Shown: one piece after another, positions 54,689 to 64,000 of the stretch
How positions within the stretch are numbered: position 1 is the first letter of the stretch
Layout: each line of letters opens with the position of its first letter
Assembly: GCA_002104935.1 (NCBI GenBank)
Contig: MCGT01000015.1
Coordinates: 124,001 to 188,000, forward strand
Length of the DNA stretch: 64,000 nucleotides
Reading direction: 5' to 3'
Source: Hesseltinella vesiculosa
Taxonomy: Eukaryota; Mucoromycota; Mucoromycetes; Mucorales; Cunninghamellaceae
Program-made: the position numbers and the translations under genes
The notes under the pieces: model-generated
Told to the model about the DNA's origin: nothing
Seen by the model: the letters and a program-made list of their open reading frames with translations, nothing else
Databases searched by the model: none

Positions 54689-57676
54689 CTATTGATCCAA
54701 GGGGACTCGTTTTTGACGCAGCATTTCAATATCCCTTTTGAGGGATTCATTTTCTTTCAGCAGCTTTTCTTTGTCGCGATGGGCGTGAGCCAGCTGCATC
54801 TGGAGCTGCTCGACAGAGGAGAGGGATTCAGGGGCCGAGGAGAAGGAGACGGCTCGGCTTCGACTGCCAGACTGGGAGGACGAGGCGGACAGAGAGTGAC
54901 CGACATGAGACATCAAATCATGGACAAGGGCTTTTTGGGCATCGGTCTGTTTGAGCAAGGTTTCAAGCTGGTGACAAAGTGAAGGCAGGTCCATCCACCC
55001 TGAGAGCCGTGTGGTGGACGTGGCCGAAGAAGAGCCGGAGGTGGGCGGGGGTGTGATGGACGTGGCGGAGGAAGAAGGTGGCGTAGAATTGTCCTTGGTC
55101 AGTTCAAAGCGGCCGACCTTGCGAGAGTCTTCCTTGCCGGCAGCTGTGGTATCGGGTGGCACGACCGCTGTTTTTTCCACAAGTGAGAAACGGCTGCCAC
55201 GGTGCTGCTGAAGGTAATTTGGTGGCAACGATGAATTGGAGCTTTCCCGAGATAATGGAGCCAACACCAAGGGCGAATTCTCCAGCGCAGCATGCTGCAC
55301 TTCAAAACGGGATTTCCGTTCTTGCAGATTAGGGAAAAAAAAAAGATTAGCGTTTCTTGTTGACAGCATCTATCGTCGCTCTCGTCTTCCCAGGCTTCCA
55401 TTTACCTGGTAAATTTTCAGAGCTGGCTGTGCGAAGAAGGGCAGAGGTGGCATCGACTTGAAATGCTACATGTCGAGCTGGATTAGTGGCCGGGGCTAAA
55501 ATAGACTCGGGGCTGTCTTGGCTGCTGATGGAGAGTCGTTGCTGGCTGTGCTTGCTGGTGGGAGCGGAGGAGATGCCGAGCGGTAGGAGGTCCTCTGGAC
55601 GATGAGTCACAAACGCAGATGAGGAATCGTCGGCCATGGGATGGATAGGATGTGGCGAGGCTGGGCGATCGGTGACTTGGGTAGGGTCAGCGTCGAGATC
55701 ACCTATGATAAACCTCGACTTTTTCGAGGGTACGGGGGCGACAGTACTGACGGGACCAAAGACAGGCGACATGGAGGAGTTGGAGGAGGTGGAGGAGGAG
55801 GCTGGAGGGGTGGCGGTTTGATCAGGTGAGCGAGGTTTAGGCTTTGAGTTGTCGTGGACGACAGGCTTGTCGCTAAAGGAGATATGTCGTTTGGAGGCGC
55901 CAGCAGTGGAAGAGGAGGTTAGCATGGAAGAGGCGGGTGCGAAGGATGTAATGGGCGGAGGAGACGGGTGGGTAGGTGATGGTTCAGACGTGGAGAAGGG
56001 TTCGTCAAAGTCCCATTGCGTGTTGTCTTGAATGGATATCCTTGTTTCAGGTATACGTTTGTGGGGTCGTTCGTTCAAAGGAGGAACGGAAGCGAGGATG
56101 GATTTGCAGAGGTATTCTTTCTTGCGTGCCAATTTGAAATAAGGATGTTGGAGCAACTTTTCAGCAGTTGGTCTAATTTAAAAAAAAATAAGACTCGGTA
56201 TTTTTTTTTAAGGGTGATGACATCACTTGGGACCTGACTACCTTTTCCCTGGGTTCTTTTGTAAACAAGTGTCAATCATGTCTTGGAAAATCTTGGAATA
56301 TTTGTGTTTGGTATGTTCTCGATCGAGCGTGGGAGGCGCGTTGGATAACGTCAGCTTGAGCACCTAAAATTACCCGAGGTCAAAAAAGACAAGGAGGGGG
56401 AAAGAAAAGTGGTGAGGTTTTGGTTCAGCGAGCGGCAGGTATCCTATTTACCTTGAGAGGGGAGAACTTGGCAAAGGGAGCATGGCCGGTAGCTAATTCA
56501 ATGGCCGTGATACCGAAACTCCAGATGTCGGCCTTGAAATCATAGCCGGTGGCCTGTTCCATCACCTCTGGCGCCATCCAGCAGGGCTATAGAAAACCAT
56601 CAGCACGTGACCTGTTTTTTTTTGGACATGAAACTTACGGTGCCAACAAAAGTTTTCCGCACGTCACCTTTTTCAGACAAGGAACTGGACACGCCGAAAT
56701 CGGCCAAAAGGACCGTGCCCGTTTCGTCCATCAGCAGATTGCCAGCCTTGACGTCTCGGTGGATATGCCCATTTTTGTGCAGGTAGGCCAAACCTTCAAG
56801 GGTTTGTTTTAAAATAGTGGCAATGGATATCTCTTCAAAACCATCTGGGAAGTTGGTTTTCATGATATCAAGACATGAGCCTAAATAGAGGAAAGAAAGC
56901 GGTGTCAGAAGGCTATTTCTTGTTGACATCAGCTTACCAAAGGACAGGTAGGGTGTGATAATATACAATTTGGAGCCATGGACAAAGGAACCATAGACCT
57001 TGAGCACATTAGGATGCTTGGACAGAGCCATCAAGGCAGTTTCTCTCTATCATGGAGAAACAAAAATAAAGAGGGGAGGGGTGTTTATATGGCTGTTCGC
57101 AATAAAGCGTCCGGTGACCAAAGGGTTACCCGAAGTTCATCAATTTGATTGCGTTCAAACATATCCAAGTCGATCACTTTTAGAGCGATCTCTTTGGCCA
57201 ATGGAAGATAGGTAGCTCGGTAGACATTGGCGGAGGAGCCAAAGCCTGTGAAAAAGAGAGAGAGAGAATTTAAGCTCGACCGTCGCCTCTCCAATGAGTC
57301 CTTCCTTTCAGGTCTCGTTTTCTTCTCCATTACCGATGGCTTCCTTGATATCAAAATCTTCGTATTTGTTAGCCCAGTTTGTTTCTGATAACGAAGCAGA
57401 AGAGGTGTTTGGCTGAAGAGTGAGAGGAGGTTCCCAAGGCTGAGGATCAGTGATGGCCGTGAGTTTTTGGTGAAGAGCATCTGAGATACTGGGTGAGCGA
57501 ATGTACGTGGAGTGGCGTCGTTGTTGTTGAGGTGAAGGATTAGCAATGGAGCGAATGAAGCTACCAGCACGTGGACGGGATGAAGGCGGAGGAGGAAGCC
57601 CAAACGACGGCTCAAGCGTGGGTTGGGTGGTAGGTGTGGAGGCCGTTTTGATAAGCGAGACAGGCTGTGAGGTCAT
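54689..57676 (-). CDS. STE20-family protein kinase, SPAK/OSR1 (FRAY) type
   Basis: Eight exons (57334-57676, 57130-57245, 56938-57046, 56639-56880, 56452-56586, 56242-56363, 55406-56172, 54689-55320) give 821 residues. After ~100 disordered residues the kinase domain begins [20 protein letters not shown]. Key residues: Lys in [39 protein letters not shown] and [19 protein letters not shown]. The wording [17 protein letters not shown] (instead of INLEKCQ) resembles SPAK/OSR1-type kinases more than GCK/MST. The ~480-residue tail is Ser/Pro-rich and carries several R-F-x-[VIL] peptides (KSRFIIG, KSRFEV, SRFSLV, GRFEL), then a coiled coil ([21 protein letters not shown]). Probable role: osmotic/ion-stress or polarity signalling, inferred from family. 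Confidence 0.88.
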
Positions 57677-58241
57677 TCAATATCCAATAACAATAAAAAT
57701 AGGGTAATCCAATATTCATCGACAAGGGGAAGAAAACAAAAACCAGAAAAATAGGTTCAAGAGCAAGTTGGAGAAAAAGTAAAAAGGGCTGAATTGGGGA
57801 AAATTAGGCGGTGCGGAACGCAAAAGCACCAAAGATGATATCATTGTTTTTTTTTTTGTGGTGCAATGAAAGACAAGGTTTACAAAGATTGAGTCTTTTT
57901 TCAACTTGACTATCTTCAGGAACCCAGTGAGAACACTTGAATCGTTTTGGTTTGCTTCTTTGCCATGCAGCTTCATCTTATCGCCGGTGCTACACGCTTT
58001 GCTGCTCCCCCTATTTTTTTTATTTTTATTTTTTTGTGAGATTTGAGCTGACGATGCCCTGTGGAGAACTTTTGCGAAACATGGTTCATTCCGCCCGACA
58101 TTTGATTGGCCAAGGAATTAGGATGTGCTTGAATCTCCGATTGATCGAGGCAAAAAAAAAAAAAAAAAAAGGAGGAACGCCTGGAAAAATTTCTTTTTCT
58201 TTTCTTTCCCTTTGATATATTTTATTTTTCAACTCTAAACA
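57677..58241. other. Divergent gap between the STE20 kinase and RPS4
   Basis: About 560 bp with a run of 18 A near 58151 and a pyrimidine-rich run (58186-58235) before the RPS4 ATG. No gene or repeat recognised. Confidence 0.45.
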
Positions 58242-59524
58242 ATGGCTGTAAGTACTGTTCTGGCATTCCCCCACCGGAAAGGATGGATGGATGGATAGAA
58301 GGAAGGGAGGATAGATGGATGGATGGATGGTCACGAAGATGGAAAAATGGAAGAGCTCATCCTTCTCTATTTTTTTTTAGCGTGGTCCCAAGAAACATAT
58401 GAAGCGTTTGAGCGCTCCCAAGCACTGGATGTTGGACAAGCTCTTGGGTATGTGCAATAGCCTCGGATAGATCCTACTTGTCAATTGGAAAGGTAGAAAA
58501 AAAATGGCACTTCCTTCCTTGGATACATGATGATATAAAAATGAACTATGTCAAGCTCAACAATCCGAGATTTTTATTGTGACGATTTTTTTCTTATGCC
58601 TGAAGCCTTTTTGATCGCCTTCTCCTTTTGACAAGAGGACAAATGATCAGCCTGGAAACCATGGATACTCATTTTTTTTTATTTTGGACAGGTTGTTATG
58701 CTCCCAAGCCTAGCTCTGGTCCCCACAGCACCCGTGAATGCTTGCCATTGATCATCTTCCTCCGCAACCGTCTCAAGTATGCTTTGAACGGTCGTGAAGT
58801 CACCTCTATCTTGATGCAACGTCTTGTCAAGGTTGACAACAAGGTCCGCACTGACTCCACCTTCCCTGCTGGTTTCATGGGTAAGAAAGTAGAGGGCTGG
58901 GGAATCTATAGATTCAATTTTGGGAATTGGTTGACTGATTGGCGAGAGCTTTGACGAAATCCCGGATTATATTTTTGTTCATGTCGACTTCAATCAGATG
59001 TTATTTCTATTGAAAAGACTGGCGAAAACTTCCGTCTCGTCTATGACACTAAAGGTCGCTTCGCCATTCATCGTATCACCGACGAGGAAGCCAAGTACAA
59101 ATTGTGCAAGGTGAAGAAGGTGATGGTTGGTGCCAAGGGTATTCCCTTTGTCACTACCCACGATGGCCGTACTATCCGCTACCCTGATCCCTTGATCAAG
59201 GTGAACGATACCGTGCGCTTCGACCTCGAAAACAACAAAATCTTGGATTTCGTCAAGTTTGATGTAGGTAACTTGGTCATGATCACTGGTGGTCGTAACA
59301 TTGGTCGTGTTGGCTCCATTGTCCACCGTGAACGTCACGTTGGTGGCTTCGAAATTGTCCATGTCAAGGATGCCTTGGACCGTACCTTTGCCACTCGCAT
59401 CTCCAACGTGTTTGTCGTTGGTGAAGCCAACAAGCCTTACATTTCCCTGCCCAAGGGTAAGGGTATCAAGCTGACGATTGCTGAAGAACGCGACCGTCGT
59501 CGTGCCCAAGCTGCTTCTCATTAA
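58242..59524 (+). CDS. RPS4: 40S ribosomal protein S4 (eS4)
   Basis: A component of the small ribosomal subunit. Exons 58242-58247, 58381-58447, 58692-58880 and 58998-59524 give 262 residues, the usual 261-264. The first exon has only six bases (ATGGCT), so nearly the whole protein follows the first intron. It reads [20 protein letters not shown], then [38 protein letters not shown], the KOW-type segment [20 protein letters not shown] and [19 protein letters not shown]. Codon use is biased like ATP1 (TTG, CGT, C-ending). A GGAT microsatellite (about 58280-58331) lies in the first intron. Confidence 0.97.
58280..58331 (+). repeat. GGAT microsatellite in the first RPS4 intron
   Basis: Imperfect (GGAT)n interrupted by GAAGGAAGGGAGG. 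It probably varies in length between isolates and lies between the 6-nt first exon and the second exon. Confidence 0.9.
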
Positions 59525-61618
59525 GACTGCTCTTTGCCACTCCTGTTTTTTTTTGAAAAGAAAATTTGTTACCCCTTGCGTTTTTCTCTTTTAAATAAAA
59601 AGTGCATGACATGATTACATGTTTTTTTTTTTTTCACTGCTGTTTTCCCGCTCTTTCACACTTGCTCTGAGTTGCCATAGCAACGCCGCTACCTAGGCCG
59701 TGTCCTTAATAAAAAAAAATATTGAAGCGAGCAACGTAATGAATCTTTCTTTTTCATTATGCTACCACATACATGGGAAGACACCTGTGGTTACGCGATG
59801 GAAGGAAAAACATCATTTTTATCAGATCGCCTGGAGGTTCTTTTTTGGCAATCGGAGGTGCCAAAACGAAGCTGGTCAAAAGTTGGCTGGGCAATCTGCT
59901 TCAATCGTTCTGAATTTTTCAGCACTATCAGTATTAATGTGTTTGCGCATTTTCTCCAAATATTGCATCGATTGAATCAACATTGCTGTGCGCGTTTGTT
60001 CTTTTATTTCATTTTGAAAAAAAAAATTGGAATGTCTGCAGTACGCCATGGAATTCTATAGCATGTCCAATCTTCTCCAAAACAACTCAGGATCCCTAAT
60101 TCTAATTTGAAAAAAGTTACCGTCAACAAATACCTTGTTCATTCCGCACTTGACGTTGGCGATCCTACGTGTGCAAGAGAGCACTCCATTTTTCCTACGA
60201 GTAATATAGGCATTGGGCGGAGGCTGAGGGTACCATACCAACTTTTTTTTTTTCCAAAATGAAAAACAGAAGAAGCGCTGCACAGCACTGTTGAATCATT
60301 CAATCGATGTAATATTTGGAGAAAATGCGCAAAAATAAGAATACTGATGGTGCTGAAAAATTCAGGACGATTGGTGTAGGCTGCCCAGCCAACTTTTGAC
60401 CAGCTTCGTTTTGACATCTCCGATTGCCCAGCTAAAAAAAATGGAAAATCAGCCATTTTTCGCCAGGGAACCCATGCGCCAAACCTTGATTTCCACGCAG
60501 CACTTTTTCACTCTGTGCTCGTTGAAAATGATTGGTTTATACTTGGGATTTGTCCCCTGGCAAAATTTGTCATTTGACCCATTGACATGATATTCAACAA
60601 TACTGTATCATTCATTTCATCATTTTCTGTGCCCATGTAAAATGGACATGGATTCACCAGCTTAATATGCTGGTGGCATGCCAAAAAAGGCTGCCGGCTT
60701 CGTATGATTTCCCGTATGAAGGCACCTTCGTGACACAGAGTCTCAAAGTAAACGCATACGCGTTGAGCAATCGTCCTGGTTAAATGTGCACTTGAATTGG
60801 ATGTTGTGGCCCTTAATATTGTCGTCGAACAAGGATAATCCCTGTCATATGTTCTGGTTTGCAAGTGAAAAAACACCCCAGCTATGCGACAGCTTGCTGA
60901 CCATGTCCGTCTTGTGCTTTTCCACGAAGTCTAGGATGACTGCTATTTTTATCAGTCACGTCTATCATCATTTACTAGTGATGGGCACAATTGGGCATAA
61001 ACTATGTATACCCAGTCAAAAAGGATGGAGGTCAAACGAAGTGCGCCAATCAGTGCTTGCCTCTTTTTCGATCGTGGCTTTTGCTGTACAGCACTCTTGA
61101 ATGAATAGATCACTGTATAATTTTGCCTAGGCGTATTAAAGCATTCATGGTGGTGATGATGCTGGAAAAATCAAACGAATTGGTGAAAGCTGCCCAGCCA
61201 ACAGCTCATCCGTTTCAATAAGACACCTCAAAAAATACGCTCCCAAGCCAAAAATCGATTGAATACCCGCCCGGCCATTCTTGACGACCCTGGTTGTAGG
61301 CTGTGATGCTAATTTTTTTTTTGTGATGCTCTGGTTCGACACGAGTGTTCTGTTGCCCGTGGAAGTGGGTTGACTGTATCATTCAACACAGTTTCCTGAT
61401 TGTGCGTCTGTGATTGGCGGAGAGCAAGAATATTGGGCAAGTGCGTGCAGGTGTGACGGTCAAATGAAGGACAGCAGCTGCCTAAAAGTCAGCGATTCAG
61501 CCTGTGGCCGCCTGTCAGCAAACAAAAAAAAAATAGGCCTAAAACAAAAAATTATCATTTTTCTTCTTCTTTACTCCCCACTCTTTTTACACATCCCCCC
61601 TCTCCCTTTTATTGTAAA
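59525..61618. other. Repeat-rich gap between RPS4 and NDUFS7
   Basis: About 2.1 kb. It contains the inverted repeat 59848-60428, a third related piece at 61165-61230, and a decayed-looking reading frame on the minus strand (about 60920-60720) in which fragments such as DFVEKHKTDMVSKLSHSWG and GLSLFDDNIKGHNIQFKC are broken by stops. Another frame on that strand, 60508-60876, stays open for 122 codons. Neither is recognised. CT-rich DNA at 61555-61610 is the probable NDUFS7 promoter. Confidence 0.45.
59848..60428. repeat. Inverted repeat, ~185-bp arms (59848-60030 and 60237-60428)
   Basis: The arms share GGTCAAAAGTTGGCTGGGCA, CTGAATTTTTCAGCAC, GCGCATTTTCTCCAAATATT and ATCGATTGAAT in inverted orientation at about 85-90% identity, around a ~206-bp spacer. 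Related copies at 14476-14545 and 61165-61230 show that it is a dispersed family, probably a MITE or another non-autonomous element. No target-site duplication was identified. Confidence 0.8.
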
Positions 61619-62721
<1,103 letters not shown>

Positions 62722-62846
62722 TGAGGTTCATGCAGGAACGGCCGCCAGCCACAGTTTTTTTTTTTTTTGGCCTTTTTGAATGGCGCCCCTCCGCCTCTTT
62801 TTTTTTTCTTCTTCTTCTTCACCTTTTTCTTTTCTTGTTGCCCATC

Positions 62847-64000
62847 ATGTCCTTGTCCTTGAAGCAGCAATTGAAGAAACTTGGGACGGCCGATCTCAAG
62901 AATGTTTCTGAAGGCTCACGCAAGTACAAGGCTTCGTTTTTGTTTACTGCCAAGGAAGCAGCCGAGCAAGATCTGGAAACGATCTTTTCCATTGCTCGCA
63001 ACGGGTTTATGGAGCTCTTGAATGTCGATCCTGCCTTTTCTTCCTTTGAAACGGCCTTGTTCTCAGAAAACTCCAAATCCATCGATCGTGTGCTCATGGT
63101 AAGCCCTATCGAGATGTCTTCGACATCGAGCCATCGATCTACTTTTCTAACGCACTCCCCCTCCCCCCTTTTTTTTCTAGTCCAAACAAGACAATGAAAA
63201 GTTGGACCAGACTATTGCATCGTTTTTGTGTCAGCTTTCACCTTACTTTTTATTGAATCCTGCTGGCAAGGTGTTGGAATGGTTGATCCGCCGCTTTGAC
63301 ATTCACAAATGCAATGTCGACGCCATCCTTGCTTGTATCTTCCCCTTTCATGAAACCAAGAGCTTCGTCAAGATGGTGTCTCTTTTGGATATCCCGTAAG
63401 AACAAGCTGAAGCAAAAAAGAAATACACGATGAACTGACACTTGTTACAGTGACAACTCTAGCTGGGTCTTCTTGAAACCCATTCGCCAGTCTCGTCTGC
63501 CTCTCGGACGTGACACCTTGGTCGACCGCTTAGCCAAGAGTCGCTTTGTATTGGACTTTGTGTGCAAGACAGTGGTACGCGCGCCTGTACCCCATTCCAC
63601 GTTGTACACCTTTTACGCTGCAACCTTGGTCAAGTTCATTGCCTCGTCCCGCACCGTGTCTGCCGAAATGGCCATTGCCCTGACACCTTATCTCGTTGAA
63701 GGCTTGGCCGCCAAAAGTCAGCCCGAGTTGCAGCTGGCATCCTACATGATTTTGTCTCAGCTATCCAGCAAAACTGCCTTCAACGCCATCGCCATCGAGT
63801 CACTCACCTCCACCATGGTGTTGAAGCATGGCTCTGATCTGTTCCGCCATTCCATGCTTGCTCTGATCCATTTGGCCCAAACCCAAGCGAACTTCACCAT
63901 GTCCGACAAGGCTGTCCAAACCTTGACCCAGGACCCTCTGTTTGCCGAGACCCTGACTTTGCATGCCTCCAGCTTTGCCATCGACCGCTTTATCGCCTGT
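62847..64000 (+). CDS. UTP10: U3 snoRNP protein Utp10/HEATR1, N-terminal part
   Basis: A large HEAT-repeat protein of the small-subunit processome (t-Utp subcomplex) needed for rDNA transcription and 18S processing. Exons 62847-63098, 63181-63395 and 63451 to the window end give about 339 codons of a family length near 1,800-2,100. The start MSLSLKQQLKKLGTADLKN, with following KYKASFLFTAKEAAEQDLETI, is the conserved Utp10 N-terminus. LSPYFLLNPAGKVLEWLIRRF, FHETKSFVKMVSLL and the WVFLKPIRQSRLPLGRDTLV block are likewise typical. Helical repeats continue off the right edge. Introns are GT-AG and preserve phase. The ATG lies 243 bp after the NDUFS7 stop. Confidence 0.95.

Noticed and set aside
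58994..59521. A 175-codon open frame antisense to RPS4
   Set aside because: Same codon-bias shadow; the sense strand is clearly eS4.

Overview
This window looks like nuclear DNA of a filamentous early-diverging fungus, most probably a member of the Mucoromycota (Mucorales-like). The genes carry many short GT-AG introns (about 50-110 nt) and a few GC-AG introns. Homopolymer A/T tracts of 8-42 nt are very common in introns and intergenic DNA. The gene set is fungal (GT15 mannosyltransferase, Oac1-type carrier, Mps1, Trm112, Utp10, Vps18), but there is also an Integrator subunit 3 homologue, which the common Dikarya models lack. The species cannot be named from this sequence.

Housekeeping region 1 (1-28454): PRP19 (partial, -), a GT15 mannosyltransferase (+), INTS3 (-) divergent from MPS1 (+), a 3.7-kb long inverted repeat (10770-14432), the mitochondrial oxaloacetate carrier OAC1 (+), nucleoside diphosphate kinase (-), TRM112 (+), an unrecognised basic protein (-), a large proline-rich protein (+), ATP synthase alpha ATP1 (+) and mitochondrial tyrosyl-tRNA synthetase MSY1 (-).

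Transposon region (about 29100-39560): an inverted pair of serine-recombinase-like genes (one four-exon copy, one truncated copy) lies beside a 61-bp satellite array. The array was broken by a 4.2-kb Mutator-like element (MULE) with long terminal inverted repeats and a single DDE/SWIM transposase gene. A fragment of a viral-type SF3 helicase ORF sits inside one of that gene's introns. The array was also broken by a 3.3-kb Tc1/mariner element, which itself carries a second Tc1/mariner element inserted into its transposase gene. Target-site TA duplications and restored reading frames let the insertions be ordered.

Housekeeping region 2 (39886-64000): SRP receptor alpha SRP101 (+), U1 snRNP protein U1-C (-), GPI mannosyltransferase GPI18 (+), a YbaK-type aminoacyl-tRNA deacylase (-), VPS18 (+), a small acidic RVxF-motif protein (+), a multi-exon unrecognised gene (-), a SPAK/OSR1-like STE20 kinase (-), ribosomal protein RPS4 (+), a repeat-rich gap (59525-61618), complex I subunit NDUFS7 (+) and the start of UTP10 (+, runs off the end).

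The housekeeping genes do not form a pathway cluster. They cover splicing (Prp19, U1-C), mitochondrial energy and translation (Oac1, Atp1, NDUFS7, Msy1), secretion and glycosylation (GT15, Gpi18, SRP receptor, Vps18), cell-cycle and osmotic kinases, and ribosome biogenesis. Most coding exons were joined by hand from frame, splice sites and family resemblance; total exon lengths divide by three for the genes where an exon count is given.
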